A stretch of 64,000 bases of DNA from Paracoccaceae bacterium (lineage in GTDB: Bacteria > Pseudomonadota > Alphaproteobacteria > Rhodobacterales > Rhodobacteraceae), in the NCBI GenBank assembly GCA_012270125.1, contig JAAXIY010000026.1, positions 1 through 64,000 on the forward strand. Direction: 5' to 3'. A program made the translations under genes and the position numbers. The notes beneath the pieces were generated by a model. It was not told the origin of the DNA. It was given only the letters and a program-made list of their open reading frames with translations, and did not search any database. How positions within the stretch are numbered: position 1 is the stretch's first letter; the number at the start of each line of letters is the position of its first letter. This document shows, piece by piece, positions 10,665-20,851 of the stretch.

Positions 10665-11918
10665 TTAGTGAAGATTATGTTGAGAGCCGGTACCCTCTTC
10701 ATCAATCAAACCATAGCCAGTTTTAAATCTGTCCAACCTAAAACCACTTGCAAATTCGTGATGGTTATCGGTGGCAAGCAAATGGGCGAAGCAATAGCCA
10801 GAAGCAGGTACGGCTTTAAACCCACCATAACACCAACCACAGTCAATATATAAACCTTCTATATCTGTCTTATCGATTATAGGAGAACCATCCGGCGTCA
10901 TATCCATAATCCCACCCCAAGAACGCAAAACACGGGCTTTTCCGATCATTGGCATCAATGTCATACCCGCTTCCATAACATGTTCTTTCATCGGCAAGTT
11001 GCCTCGCTGAGCGTAAGAGGCATAAAAATCTAAATCGCCGCCAAAAACCAGCCCACCTTTGTCTGACTGACTTATGTAAAAGTGACCCATGCCAAAACTG
11101 ATCACATGATCAATGCACGGCTTCAGACCCTCAGTAACAAAAGCCTGCAAAACATGGCTTTCGATCGGTAAACGCATGCCTGCCATGGCCGCCACCTGCC
11201 CGGAACGACCCGCTACCACAATGCCAACTTTTTTAGCACTGATTTGACCGCGAGTTGTTTGGACGCCTGTAACGCGGCCTTGAGAAATATCTATTCCTGT
11301 AACTTCACAGTTTTGTATAAGATCAACACCTCTAGTATCTGCGCCACGCGCGTAGCCCCAGGCAACAGCATCGTGCCTAGCAGATCCACCTCTAGGGTGA
11401 TACAAACCGCCGTAAATGGGAAACCGTACCTGTTCAAAGTCTAGATAAGGAATTAAATCACGGACACCTTCCGTATCTAATAAGATAGCATCATCACCCT
11501 GATTAATCATTGCATTGCCTCGCCGTGCAAAGGCATCTCTTTGTCCATCTGAGTGAAACAAATTAATTAATCCTCTCTGAGAATGCATGACATTGTAGTT
11601 TAAATCATTCTCCAGGTTTTCCCATAATTTCAAAGAGTGTGAGTAAAACTCTGAATTACCTGGCAAAAAGTAATTCGCTCGTACTATTGTCGTATTTCGG
11701 CCAACGTTTCCTCCACCAAGATAACCTTTTTCTAAAACTGCTATATTTCTGAGGCCATGATTTTTTGCTAAATAGTAAGCAGTGGACAAACCGTGACCGC
11801 CGCCGCCTATAATTAAAATGTCATATTCTTTCTTTGGCTCTGGATCTCTCCAATGCTTTGTCCAACCTTTATTTCCGGTTAAACCTTCTCTAAATATTTT
11901 CAATCCAGAAAATCGCAT
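10665..11918 (-). CDS. soxB: Sarcosine oxidase subunit beta
   Basis: FAD/FMN-binding catalytic subunit that oxidises sarcosine. The N-terminal dinucleotide fold reads YDILIIGGGGHGLSTAYYLA, and the family-specific GGGNVGRNTTIVRANYF, containing the flavin-contact segment, follows. I set the start at the ATG at 11918 (MRFSGLKIFREGL, 417 residues): GGAG lies 6 bases upstream, and the known family N-terminus begins at the same point; a 12-residue longer form is possible but unsupported. First gene of soxBDAG. The 193 bases between it and the divergent rimO must hold promoters for both directions. Confidence 0.95.
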   Translation of the reverse strand: MRFSGLKIFREGLTGNKGWTKHWRDPEPKKEYDILIIGGGGHGLSTAYYLAKNHGLRNIAVLEKGYLGGGNVGRNTTIVRANYFLPGNSEFYSHSLKLWENLENDLNYNVMHSQRGLINLFHSDGQRDAFARRGNAMINQGDDAILLDTEGVRDLIPYLDFEQVRFPIYGGLYHPRGGSARHDAVAWGYARGADTRGVDLIQNCEVTGIDISQGRVTGVQTTRGQISAKKVGIVVAGRSGQVAAMAGMRLPIESHVLQAFVTEGLKPCIDHVISFGMGHFYISQSDKGGLVFGGDLDFYASYAQRGNLPMKEHVMEAGMTLMPMIGKARVLRSWGGIMDMTPDGSPIIDKTDIEGLYIDCGWCYGGFKAVPASGYCFAHLLATDNHHEFASGFRLDRFKTGYGLIDEEGTGSQHNLH

Positions 11919-12111
11919 TCTATACTCCAGTGGTGCCACTTGTAACTTGAGCAATTTAAAGGCACAAAATCAAGATCAACGAGCGACAAAAAACAGAACT
12001 TTTCGACCCAATCTGAAAGAGTATCATTAGTTCAGGTAAGATTTAAGCAATCAAAAAATTAGAATAACTTCTGGGCTGTTACTCTTAAAAATATCTGGTA
12101 GTACAAATAAG

Positions 12112-13491
12112 ATGAGCAGCAATCCTTCATCAATCAGACCTGATCAAGCAAAAGTGTCTTTCAAAGCTGAGAGAAATTCAGAGCAACCAAACATTGGTAT
12201 GGTTTCGTTAGGGTGTCCCAAGGCTCTTGTTGATAGTGAAAGAATACTAACAAAGTTGCGCGCCGAAGGATATGGCATTTCACCCAATTATGAAGGAGCC
12301 GATGCTGTTATAGTAAACACTTGTGGTTTTTTAGATAGTGCAAAAGCTGAAAGTCTGGAAGCAATTGGTGAGGCCATTGACGAAAATGGAAGGGTCATTG
12401 TTACTGGTTGTTTAGGAGCCGAACCAGAATTTATTACCGGTGCACATCCACGCGTTCTCGCTGTGACTGGACCGCATCAGTATGAAAGCGTTTTAGATGC
12501 AGTCCATCAGGTAGTACCACCAAAGCCAGATCCTTTTATTGATTTGCTCCCTGAAACTGGAATTAAGTTAACACCGCGCCACTTCAGCTATTTAAAGATT
12601 TCAGAGGGCTGTAATCACAAATGTAAGTTTTGCATAATTCCTGATATGAGGGGGCGTTTGCAGTCAAGACCAGCACACGCAATAATCAGAGAAGCTACAA
12701 AATTAGTTGATAGCGGAGTAAAAGAAATACTTGTGATATCTCAGGACACAAGTGCATATGGTTTAGACCTAAAATATAAGACCGAACAGAGTCATAGGTC
12801 TCATATCAAAAACTTAGCTGAGGATTTGGGCGCATTAGGGGCTTGGGTGCGCTTGCACTATGTCTATCCATATCCACATGTTCGAGATCTCATACCTTTG
12901 ATGGCAGATGGATTGATATTACCTTATCTTGATATTCCTTTCCAACACGCGCATCCAGACGTTTTAAAGCGAATGGCACGACCTGCTGCCTCAGTAGAAA
13001 CCTTGGAGGAAATAAAAAAATGGCGTTCCATCTGTCCTGAAATCACACTGCGGTCAACATTTATAGTAGGCTATCCAGGCGAAACAGAGGACGAATTTAA
13101 CACGCTTATTGATTGGTTAGATGAAGCACAATTGGATCGTGTTGGGTGCTTTAAGTATGAAAATGTTGACGGCGCTCGATCCAATTTACTGGCAAACCAA
13201 ATTTCAGAAGATATCAAACAACATCGATGGGAAATTTTTATGGAAACAGCAAGAAAAATTTCTACAGAAAAACTTGCTCGGAAAATCGGTAACGAGATCG
13301 AAGTTATTGTAGACGAAATTGATGATGAGGGGGCAGTCTGCCGAACCAAAGCTGATGCCCCTGAAATTGATGGAAATCTCTTTATTGAGGAAAATTTTGA
13401 CAAGATTTCTGTGGGCGATATTCTGAAAGTCCATGTGACAGCAGCAAGCGACTATGACCTTTGGGGAACAATTTCAAAAGATCAAAAATAG
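12112..13491 (+). CDS. rimO: Ribosomal protein S12 methylthiotransferase RimO
   Basis: Radical-SAM enzyme adding a methylthio group to the conserved aspartate of ribosomal protein S12. The N-terminal UPF0004 domain has the auxiliary-cluster cysteines C35 ([10 protein letters not shown]), C71 (NTCGFLDSA) and C100. The radical-SAM triad is CNHKCKFC at 167-174. A TRAM-like RNA-binding segment ends the protein. The CPKALVDSE signature separates RimO from MiaB. It is 459 residues, complete, and divergent from soxB with no clear ribosome site before its ATG. Confidence 0.95.
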   Translation: MSSNPSSIRPDQAKVSFKAERNSEQPNIGMVSLGCPKALVDSERILTKLRAEGYGISPNYEGADAVIVNTCGFLDSAKAESLEAIGEAIDENGRVIVTGCLGAEPEFITGAHPRVLAVTGPHQYESVLDAVHQVVPPKPDPFIDLLPETGIKLTPRHFSYLKISEGCNHKCKFCIIPDMRGRLQSRPAHAIIREATKLVDSGVKEILVISQDTSAYGLDLKYKTEQSHRSHIKNLAEDLGALGAWVRLHYVYPYPHVRDLIPLMADGLILPYLDIPFQHAHPDVLKRMARPAASVETLEEIKKWRSICPEITLRSTFIVGYPGETEDEFNTLIDWLDEAQLDRVGCFKYENVDGARSNLLANQISEDIKQHRWEIFMETARKISTEKLARKIGNEIEVIVDEIDDEGAVCRTKADAPEIDGNLFIEENFDKISVGDILKVHVTAASDYDLWGTISKDQK

Positions 13492-13550
13492 TGGAATTAA
13501 ATCGAAGTTTGATAACTTGCTATCTCAATTTATAAATCTAACTAACTTGT

Positions 13551-13925
13551 ATGACTACGAGAATTCTTTTTAACGAAGACTGTCCCATTTGTAATGCAGA
13601 AATTTGTCACTATCAAAAATATGCAAAAGCAAATGATATTGAACTTTATTTTGATCAGTTAGGTAAAGCAGATCTCTCCGTTTATGGTGTCAATAAAGAT
13701 CAGGCTGCAAAACGATTACATGTAATTTCAGACGGAAAAATACTACACGGTCTGCCAGCCTTTAGAGCTATTTGGACGCTTATGCCTAGGTATAAATTAT
13801 TAGCAATAGTAACAAACATTCCCGTTATTAGGGAAATAGCGACTTTTACCTATGACAAAATACTGGCTCCAATACTCTATAAATCCCACTTAAGACGCCA
13901 AGCAAAGAAAGCCAAACAAACTTAA
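13551..13925 (+). CDS. DCC-family (DUF393) thiol-disulfide oxidoreductase-like protein
   Basis: 124-residue protein opening with RILFNEDCPICNAEICHY. The CPIC pair (C11, C14) after a short strand is the hallmark of the DCC1-like/DUF393 family, predicted to have a thioredoxin-like redox fold. No signal peptide is seen, so it is probably cytosolic or membrane-associated. It follows rimO by 59 bases on the same strand and converges with the FAD dehydrogenase gene. Substrate and partner are unknown. Confidence 0.85.
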   Translation: MTTRILFNEDCPICNAEICHYQKYAKANDIELYFDQLGKADLSVYGVNKDQAAKRLHVISDGKILHGLPAFRAIWTLMPRYKLLAIVTNIPVIREIATFTYDKILAPILYKSHLRRQAKKAKQT

Positions 13926-13973
13926 GTTTATTTAAACCAGCACAAATAAGAGATATTTGGCTACTTACATTGA

Positions 13974-15395
13974 TCAATAGTTGGTCTCAAAAATTACGCC
14001 TGGGTTCAATATTCCATTTGGGTCCATGGCTTTTTTAATCGATTTATTAAGTTTAAGTTTAATGGGATCAGAATATTTTATGAGATCATTAGTTTTCAAT
14101 CTGCCAATTCCATGCTCTGCACTGACAGAACCTCCATACTTATGAACTAGATCATGGATGACTGTTTTAACTGTTGGTCTGATATCATTATAAATTTCTC
14201 TGTTATTGCCCTTTTCTGGGAAGATATTGAAGTGAAGATTACCGTCTCCTAAATGACCGAAACAGTTTATTCTAAATTGACCCAGCTTTGAAATTTCAAT
14301 CCTAGCTTGTTCTACAAAGTCGCTCACTTCTGACAGTGGTAAGGAGATATCATGGCTCGACACCGATCCTATCCTCCGATTTGCTTCGGGTATATTCTCA
14401 CGTATTGCCCATAAATCGTTTTGTTGGCGCATATTTTCTGCAAGAGCACCATCTAATGCGAGACTACTACTCAAAATATTTTCGAAAAAATCGTTTATGT
14501 TTTTTTCTGTACCAAATCGAACCGGGTGTCCAATTTCCAACAGAACCATCCATTCTGGAATAGCACTTAAAGGAAATTTAAAATTCAGCCCTGTTTCCTT
14601 TAGAAATTGTATACCCATCTTATTAATTAATTCGAATGCTGAAATCGTTTCTCCAAAATAATCTTTTGCCTCTGATAGTAATCTAAGCGCATCTTTTGGA
14701 GATCCAACCGCAATTAAAGCCACACTTCTATCCTTAGGCTTTGAAAAAAGCTTCATCGTTGCTGCGGTTATGATCCCTAAAGTGCCCTCTGAACCTATTA
14801 CTAAGTTTTTGAGATCATATCCGGTATTGTCTTTATGAAGACGTGATAATCCATTCCAAATCGAACCATCCGCAAAAACTACTTCAAGTCCCAAGCATAA
14901 GCTTCTAGTACTCCCATATCGCAGGACGTTTAAACCGCCCGCGTTTGTAGCTAAATTTCCACCTATCTGAGCGGTTCCTTCAGAGGCTAAAGAGAGTGGA
15001 AATACTCTTTCTTCTTTTTCAGCTGCACTTCTTAAATCCGACAATATGACACCAGCCTCTACCGTGATTACATTTTCCTCTGAATTTAAATATCGGATCT
15101 TATTCATTCGTTCTAATGACAATAGAATTCCCGCAGGACCCCTGTCTTGTATCTGGCCACCTACTAAGCCAGTACCTCCGCCATAGGGGATAATAGGAAT
15201 ATTTTCTGAATTGGCAGAACTTAGTATAGTCGATACTTCTTTCACGTTAGCAGGTGACATAAGAATTGGACTTATCCCTCGCCACCGCGAGCGAGGCTCT
15301 GACAAATATTGATCTGGAACGGTTGAAACCACTCCAGGGGATAAATCTTTTTTCAGCTTATTGATAAATTTTTCCGTGACTGGCTTTAAAGACAC
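13974..15395 (-). CDS. FAD-linked 2-hydroxyacid dehydrogenase (GlcD/D-lactate dehydrogenase family)
   Basis: Flavoprotein of the vanillyl-alcohol-oxidase fold. The FAD-binding domain has IPYGGGTGLVGG at 69-80 and GGNLATNAGG; the C-terminal substrate domain has HLGDGNLHFN and VSAEHGIGRLK, the histidine-rich motifs that bind the metal and substrate in D-lactate and D-2-hydroxyglutarate dehydrogenases. It is 473 residues with no Fe-S domain, so it resembles the single-subunit cytochrome-linked enzymes rather than a full GlcDEF complex. The exact acid (D-lactate, glycolate, D-2-hydroxyglutarate) cannot be told from the sequence. Confidence 0.9.
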   Translation of the reverse strand: MSLKPVTEKFINKLKKDLSPGVVSTVPDQYLSEPRSRWRGISPILMSPANVKEVSTILSSANSENIPIIPYGGGTGLVGGQIQDRGPAGILLSLERMNKIRYLNSEENVITVEAGVILSDLRSAAEKEERVFPLSLASEGTAQIGGNLATNAGGLNVLRYGSTRSLCLGLEVVFADGSIWNGLSRLHKDNTGYDLKNLVIGSEGTLGIITAATMKLFSKPKDRSVALIAVGSPKDALRLLSEAKDYFGETISAFELINKMGIQFLKETGLNFKFPLSAIPEWMVLLEIGHPVRFGTEKNINDFFENILSSSLALDGALAENMRQQNDLWAIRENIPEANRRIGSVSSHDISLPLSEVSDFVEQARIEISKLGQFRINCFGHLGDGNLHFNIFPEKGNNREIYNDIRPTVKTVIHDLVHKYGGSVSAEHGIGRLKTNDLIKYSDPIKLKLNKSIKKAMDPNGILNPGVIFETNY

Positions 15396-15415
15396 TTGCG
15401 TTCCTCAATCATTAT

Positions 15416-16006
15416 TTACTCAATACCAGCATGGGTTTTACCCCTTCGGTCATAGCGAAGGGCAGAATATAAAACATGTGTTCTCCAGCGGCCATTTATT
15501 TGAATATATGCTTGAGCAACACCTTCATATTTAAATCCACATTTTTCAAGAACGCCACGAGAAGGCTTGTTGTCCGCCAAGCAGGCACTTTCTATCCTAC
15601 TAAGATCAAGGTCAATAAACGCGTACTGAACAACTGCATTTATTGCTTCGGTCATAAAACCGCGTCGGGCGTATTCTTCGCCAATCCAATATCCTAATGT
15701 CCCACATTGGGTGGGGCCTCTTCTAATATTATCTAAAGTAATAGCTCCATATAATTGTTCTGTCTCATTATCAAAAAGCAATAATGGCAGCCCAGTACCT
15801 TGGTTAATTGCTCGCCTAGACCAATAAACCCTGTTTGAAAACGACTTACGTGTTAGGTGATCTTCGGCCCACTTGGGTTCCCAAGGCGTTAAAAAATCTC
15901 TACTTAAATGGCGAACTTGTTTCCAATTCTTAAAATCAAGATGCATAGGCGGTCTTAGTATTAACCGATCTGTAGTGATCCTAATTTTTGGCCTGAATGA
16001 AAACAT
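15416..16006 (-). CDS. RimJ-like GNAT N-acetyltransferase
   Basis: 196-residue GNAT protein. TDRLILRPPMHLDFKNW at the N-terminus and the acetyl-CoA-binding LGYWIGEEYARRGFMTEAI are typical of the RimJ/RimL group, which acetylates N-termini of ribosomal or other proteins. Its ATG overlaps the last base of the M16 peptidase stop codon, so it is translationally coupled at the end of the SURF1-thrC-M16 group, the usual arrangement in Rhodobacteraceae. The substrate is unknown. Confidence 0.88.
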   Translation of the reverse strand: MFSFRPKIRITTDRLILRPPMHLDFKNWKQVRHLSRDFLTPWEPKWAEDHLTRKSFSNRVYWSRRAINQGTGLPLLLFDNETEQLYGAITLDNIRRGPTQCGTLGYWIGEEYARRGFMTEAINAVVQYAFIDLDLSRIESACLADNKPSRGVLEKCGFKYEGVAQAYIQINGRWRTHVLYSALRYDRRGKTHAGIE

Positions 16007-17271
16007 TAAGCTGCTCTAAGCGCATCCAGTTCTTGTAATGATGGTGCTGAGGAAATTGGGCCATAAAGCGCCATTGCAAACTGAGCTTGAGTGACCACAT
16101 TTTCAGCATAAGTTCTAACTTTATCCAGGTTTACAGCATCAATCTTTTCGATGGTCTCGTCCAAACTAGGAACTTTACCCCAGATTTGAATCATCCTAGC
16201 AAGTCTTTCGGCTCTACTCGAAGGACTTTCCAAACCCATAAGCAGACCAGCTTTCATTTGAGATCTGGCCCTTGTTACTTCAACTTCTGAAAGATCCGTT
16301 GCCACTCTTTTTAATTCATTAACCGTTAATTTTGATAAATCAGGTATTTGTTCCCCTGATGTGCCTGCATAGATAGTCGTCAAACCAGTATCAGAAAAAG
16401 CTCCCGCCTGTGCAAAAATAGAATAACAAAGGCCACGCTTTTCTCTGATTTGTTGAAATAATCTTGACGACATGCCTCCACCCAACGCAATAGAATAAAC
16501 CTGCGCTGTATAGATATCAGGGCTTTTGTAACTTGGGCTTTCAAAAGCTAAAGCAAAATGCGCTTGCTCAAGACTTTTATCCTTTCGAAACTCACCTCCT
16601 GAAAAAGCTGCCGACTTTGACCGGTAAGTTGATTGTGGTTTTTTAAGATCACCAAAGGCATTTTCGGCCAATACGCACAGCTTTTCATGGTCAACCCCAC
16701 CTGCAGCAGAAAGAATCATTCGGTCGGGGCTGTAGTGCTCACCAACAAAGGTAGACAAATCTTCTCTAGAAAACCTGGAAATGTTTTCACTTGGGCCAAG
16801 AATAGATCGTCCTAAAGATTGTTCTGGATAAGCCGTCTCTTGCAACCAATCAAAAACTATATCGTCTGGGGTATCTAAAGTTTGACCAATTTCTTGCAGT
16901 ATGACCCCTCTTTCTACATCGACCTCCCGCTGGTCAAAAACAGAGTTTCGCAGTATATCCGCCAGAATATTAGCTGCCATTTCAACATCCTCGTTCAAAA
17001 CACGAACAAAATAAGCGGTCGTTTCTCTAGAAGTATAAGCGTTGATATATCCACCTACATTCTCAATAGCTTCCGCTATATCCAGAGCAGATTTTGTTTT
17101 TGTACCCTTGAATGCCATATGCTCCAAAAAATGAGCAATGCCGTTTTGTTCGCGCCTTTCGTGGCGTCCACCGGCAGAAATCCAAATTCCAAGAGATGCG
17201 GATTTCAAACCTGGCATATTCTCAGTGATTACCTGAAAACCGTTACTTAACTTATGATGTTTTATGCTCAT
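16006..17271 (-). CDS. M16-family zinc metallopeptidase (processing-peptidase-like)
   Basis: Pitrilysin-fold peptidase resembling the mitochondrial processing peptidase beta subunit. The inverted zinc motif HFLEH has H47, E50 and H51, and the downstream conserved glutamates are in VDVERGVILQEI. At 421 residues it is the single-chain bacterial type with two homologous halves. No signal peptide is visible. It overlaps thrC by 4 bases at its start and the GNAT gene by 1 base at its end. The natural substrate of these bacterial enzymes is not established. Confidence 0.93.
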   Translation of the reverse strand: MSIKHHKLSNGFQVITENMPGLKSASLGIWISAGGRHERREQNGIAHFLEHMAFKGTKTKSALDIAEAIENVGGYINAYTSRETTAYFVRVLNEDVEMAANILADILRNSVFDQREVDVERGVILQEIGQTLDTPDDIVFDWLQETAYPEQSLGRSILGPSENISRFSREDLSTFVGEHYSPDRMILSAAGGVDHEKLCVLAENAFGDLKKPQSTYRSKSAAFSGGEFRKDKSLEQAHFALAFESPSYKSPDIYTAQVYSIALGGGMSSRLFQQIREKRGLCYSIFAQAGAFSDTGLTTIYAGTSGEQIPDLSKLTVNELKRVATDLSEVEVTRARSQMKAGLLMGLESPSSRAERLARMIQIWGKVPSLDETIEKIDAVNLDKVRTYAENVVTQAQFAMALYGPISSAPSLQELDALRAA

Positions 17272-18659
17272 GTTTGGATCCGCTCCCTGACAACAGATTC
17301 TATAGACTGAAGGTTGTTTTCCACAATTGTTATTCTTTCCTTAAGATCAAATAGATCAGCCATTCGTGACGGCAACTTAGGATATATTGAAGTCGCTTTT
17401 TCAACAGCTTTTGGAAACTTAGCTGGATGAGCTGTAGCAAGTGTTACCATAGGAACATCTGCATCGCTCTGTTTTCGTCCTACAAACACCCCAACTGCCG
17501 AGTGAGGACACAATATTTCAGAATATTTTTGATAACTGTAAGCGATCTCAGAAAGAGTTTCCTCTTCAGAAACTCTTCCACTGACAAAACACTCTTGTAA
17601 CTTCTCCAATATGCTTTCAGAAACCTTGAACTGGCCAGTATTTTTAAGTTCATCCATTAAAGCCGAAACTTTTTTACTATCACAATCGGCAGCATAAAAA
17701 AGTGCTCGCTCAAAATTCGAACTTACCTGAATATCCATGGATGGGCTGATACTAGGCAAAACTTTATCTGTTTTATAAACTCCAGAAGTGAGACACCTGT
17801 GAAGTATATCATTTTGATTTGTAGCTACAACCAAACGATCAATTGAAAGGCCCATTTTTTTTGCTATAAAACCTGCAAATATATCTCCAAAATTCCCTGT
17901 TGGTACACTGAAACTAATTTTTTTATTTGGAGCTCCTAGCTTAACTGCTGATGAAAAATAATATACAACTTGAGCCAGAACTCTGGCCCAGTTTATTGAG
18001 TTCACACCAGCCAAGTTCACACCATCTCTAAATTCAAAATCGTTAAACATATCTTTCAAACGAGCTTGACAGTCGTCAAAGTGACCATTGATAGCCAATG
18101 CATGTACATTTTTTTCTGAAGGGGTAGTCATTTGCTTTCTCTGAACGTCAGAAACTCTGCCATCAGGATATAAAATAAAAACATCAACCGCAGCTAAACC
18201 TCGAAATGCTTCAATTGCAGCGCTACCAGTATCTCCACTCGTAGCTCCAACAATTGTTACCCTTGATTGTCGCCGCTCTAATGAAAATTGAAAGAACTGA
18301 CCAATGAGCTGCATAGCGAAATCTTTGAAAGCTAGAGTTGGGCCATGAAATAGCTCTAAAAGGAAATGGTTGTTCTCTAATTCAACTAGAGGAGCCCGCT
18401 CAGAATGCCCAAAGCCAGCATAGGCTCGATTTATAATCTCCATAATTTCTCTGTCAGAAAAGCAATCACCTACGAAGGGTGCAATAACTTTGAAAGCTGT
18501 TTCTTCATAACTAAGGTCCGCCATTGATTGGATTTCGTCATCAGAAAAGCTTGGGATAGTCTCAGGTACGTAAAGACCACCGTCTCTTGCAAGCCCAGTT
18601 AGCATCGCTTCCTCAAAATTCAAAACCGGGGCTTTCCCACGGGTAGATATATATTTCAT
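17268..18659 (-). CDS. thrC: Threonine synthase
   Basis: PLP enzyme converting O-phosphohomoserine to threonine. The PLP-binding lysine is K112 in LAFKDFAMQLIG; the phosphate-binding GATSGDTGSAA segment is intact. At 463 residues it is the longer proteobacterial/fungal type. It starts 5 bases after the SURF1 stop and overlaps the M16 peptidase start by 4 bases, so these three genes are almost certainly one transcript. Confidence 0.96.
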   Translation of the reverse strand: MKYISTRGKAPVLNFEEAMLTGLARDGGLYVPETIPSFSDDEIQSMADLSYEETAFKVIAPFVGDCFSDREIMEIINRAYAGFGHSERAPLVELENNHFLLELFHGPTLAFKDFAMQLIGQFFQFSLERRQSRVTIVGATSGDTGSAAIEAFRGLAAVDVFILYPDGRVSDVQRKQMTTPSEKNVHALAINGHFDDCQARLKDMFNDFEFRDGVNLAGVNSINWARVLAQVVYYFSSAVKLGAPNKKISFSVPTGNFGDIFAGFIAKKMGLSIDRLVVATNQNDILHRCLTSGVYKTDKVLPSISPSMDIQVSSNFERALFYAADCDSKKVSALMDELKNTGQFKVSESILEKLQECFVSGRVSEEETLSEIAYSYQKYSEILCPHSAVGVFVGRKQSDADVPMVTLATAHPAKFPKAVEKATSIYPKLPSRMADLFDLKERITIVENNLQSIESVVRERIQT

Positions 18660-18664
18660 GTTTT

Positions 18665-19339
18665 CTAACCTCTGCTGGCGCTCGTTCTATAAATGAAAAA
18701 CGCTCCCATCCCAAGCCAAATAAATGCCAGCGAAAACCAGGTGATTGCATACTGCTTGTGATTGTTAGGAATATTCAATGCATTTATAGGAAGCGGGTCT
18801 ATATATTCAATTTGAGGACTGAAACTTTTAGCAATTACCAAAATCGGCTCCGAGCCTAAATGTTTTGATAATTCATCTACATCCCTAGCATACCAAATGT
18901 TGTTTGTTTTATCTGGGTCGGGAGTAAAAAAATCAATTTCTTTTGGCCAATGCAAATTACCAACTATATCTACATTCTCGATTAATTTAATCTTTGATAC
19001 ATCATCATGGCGGACAAAGCCTAAATCTACCAGAATGGTAAGACTATTTATTGTCTTTAATGGAGCAATTATTCGGTAACCAGCTCCAATAAATTTTTGG
19101 CTTACCATTATTTTTATAAAATTATCATCAAGCTTCCCAGAAACTTCTACCGGTAAATACTTGTGCTCAATCTCATTTATAGAATCTGGCAGGGACTGCG
19201 GTGTGCCAGAAATTTTACTCTCAATATCTTTTAAAATAGACTGTTTCCACCCGAGACGATCAAGTTGCCATTGACCTAGATAAAGCAAAACAGCAGTCCC
19301 AAGAATAATAAAAAATCCTGCAAAAAATTTGTGTGGCAT
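18665..19339 (-). CDS. SURF1 family cytochrome oxidase assembly protein
   Basis: Membrane assembly factor needed for heme a insertion into aa3 oxidase subunit I. It has the family layout of a transmembrane helix near each end (about 7-24 and about 197-217) with a periplasmic domain between. GQWQLDRLGWKQ after the first helix and the AYRIIAPLK-type motif (GAGYRIIAPLK here) match the family. It lies downstream of coxC but beyond a strong hairpin with a T run, so it probably has its own promoter or depends on read-through. Confidence 0.9.
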   Translation of the reverse strand: MPHKFFAGFFIILGTAVLLYLGQWQLDRLGWKQSILKDIESKISGTPQSLPDSINEIEHKYLPVEVSGKLDDNFIKIMVSQKFIGAGYRIIAPLKTINSLTILVDLGFVRHDDVSKIKLIENVDIVGNLHWPKEIDFFTPDPDKTNNIWYARDVDELSKHLGSEPILVIAKSFSPQIEYIDPLPINALNIPNNHKQYAITWFSLAFIWLGMGAFFIYRTSASRG

Positions 19340-19351
19340 AAAATTACACTC

Positions 19352-19384
19352 AAAAAAAAGCGCGCGTAGATTTGCGCGCTTTTT
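19352..19384 (-). terminator. Rho-independent terminator between coxC and SURF1
   Basis: On the reverse strand an 11-bp stem (AAAAAGCGCGC paired with GCGCGCTTTTT) closes an 8-base loop and is followed by an unbroken run of eight T. It lies 48 bases after the coxC stop and just before the SURF1 start. It should end most transcripts of the coxB-to-coxC operon. The forward reading also gives a T5 tail, but no gene reads into it from that side. Confidence 0.88.
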
Positions 19385-19431
19385 ATTTATATTTTTTCTA
19401 AATTAGTAAATCAAAATATCTCAACGACATT

Positions 19432-20250
19432 TTAGTGAATTGTTGCGCCAACGCTTCCCCACACGTAAATAGCGGCAAACAAAAACAGCCATACTACGTC
19501 AACAAAGTGCCAATACCATGCGGCAGCTTCAAACCCGAGATGTTGATCTTTAGTAAAATGACCCCGCATAGCACGCAACATGCATATGGCTAAAAATATT
19601 GTACCAACAATCACATGAAATCCATGAAAACCGGTAGCCATGAAAAAGTTTGCTCCATAGATATTTCCTGAGAAGCCAAATGCAGCATGTTGATATTCAT
19701 ACGCTTGAAAAACTGTAAAGAGAACGCCCAAACCTACAGCAACGGCAAGACCTTGTATCATCGATTTTCTGTCTTCATCGTGGGCAATTGCATGGTGTGC
19801 CCAAGTTGCTGCCGCACCGGAGCATAATAAAATTAGGGTATTTATCAGGGGCAAATGCCAAGGGTCAAAAACTTCTATTCCTGCTGGGGGGAACTGACCA
19901 TCTTGCAGGGGGCTCATCTCCCCCATGGGATACATAGCATGTTTAAAAAAACTCCAAAACCAAGCCAAAAAAAACATAACTTCCGACATTATAAACAATA
20001 TGAAGCCGTATCTGAGTCCAATCAAAACTACTGGCGTGTGATCGCCAACTTGGTTTTCTTTTACTGTGTCAGCCCACCAGACATACATCACAAACAACAC
20101 ACCTACAAAGCCTGCGATAAACATCCAAGGATTTTCACTATGAAAAAAGACAACTGCCCCAAAAAGCATTACAAAGGCTGCAATTGAGCCAATGAACGGC
20201 CATATAGATGGGTTTAGTATGTGGTAATCGTGGTTTTTTTCATGTGCCAT
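19432..20250 (-). CDS. coxC: Cytochrome c oxidase subunit III
   Basis: Integral membrane subunit III of the aa3-type oxidase, seven predicted helices. [19 protein letters not shown] starts the protein; [16 protein letters not shown] and the C-terminal [18 protein letters not shown] are hallmark segments. I chose the ATG at 20250 (272 residues) because GAGGGG precedes it and the short upstream in-frame extension is not family-like. It overlaps the ctaG end by 11 bases. Last gene of the oxidase operon before the terminator. Confidence 0.96.
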   Translation of the reverse strand: MAHEKNHDYHILNPSIWPFIGSIAAFVMLFGAVVFFHSENPWMFIAGFVGVLFVMYVWWADTVKENQVGDHTPVVLIGLRYGFILFIMSEVMFFLAWFWSFFKHAMYPMGEMSPLQDGQFPPAGIEVFDPWHLPLINTLILLCSGAAATWAHHAIAHDEDRKSMIQGLAVAVGLGVLFTVFQAYEYQHAAFGFSGNIYGANFFMATGFHGFHVIVGTIFLAICMLRAMRGHFTKDQHLGFEAAAWYWHFVDVVWLFLFAAIYVWGSVGATIH

Positions 20251-20851
20251 TTGGGTTCCCCTCACTTAGGAGTTGGTTGAAGTTAATTTTTCTATTTAAG
20301 CTGGCGTTTTCCTGTTCCAGCGGTAAGTCTTTTTCATAAAAAGTATATGAAAGTGTGATCACTTTGGTGTATTTTGCGTCACGGTCATCTACTATTTCCG
20401 GGTCTACAAAGAAAGTTACAGGCATCTGCACACGTTCACCTGGCATTAAAATCTGTTCCTCAAAACAAAAACAGTCAATCTTACTGAAAAAACCTCCTGC
20501 TTCATATGGAGTTACATTATAACTTGCTGTTCCCGCCACCGGTCGATCAGTAGGATTATAAGCTTCATAAAATGCCAAACCGGTTGCACCAATTTGGATC
20601 TCCATTTCCCTTTGAGCTGGCTTGAACTCCCAAGGCATATTCCTCTCCAGTGAGGCATCAAATCGCACTTTCATTGTTTCGCTGAGCACCGTATCTGATC
20701 CGCTTTCCGCCACTTGGGTAATGCCTCCAAATCCAGTTACTCTGCAAAACCAATCGTAAAATGGTACGGACGCCCAAGCCATAGCACCCATAAAAATAAC
20801 TACGCTTACCGTTTGGATGAGTGTTTTGTTTTTTGCTTTCTTACTCACCAC
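20240..20851 (-). CDS. ctaG: Cytochrome c oxidase assembly protein CtaG (Cox11 type)
   Basis: Copper chaperone that delivers Cu(B) to subunit I. One N-terminal membrane helix ([29 protein letters not shown]) is followed by a periplasmic domain with the copper-binding CFCFEEQ. I favour a GTG start at 20851 or the adjacent GTG at 20848, both shortly after GGGAG and overlapping the end of the preceding small gene; the ATG at 20884 would add 11 residues inside that gene without a better ribosome site. Length then is about 203 residues, normal for the family. Confidence 0.92.
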   Translation of the reverse strand: MVSKKAKNKTLIQTVSVVIFMGAMAWASVPFYDWFCRVTGFGGITQVAESGSDTVLSETMKVRFDASLERNMPWEFKPAQREMEIQIGATGLAFYEAYNPTDRPVAGTASYNVTPYEAGGFFSKIDCFCFEEQILMPGERVQMPVTFFVDPEIVDDRDAKYTKVITLSYTFYEKDLPLEQENASLNRKINFNQLLSEGNPNGT

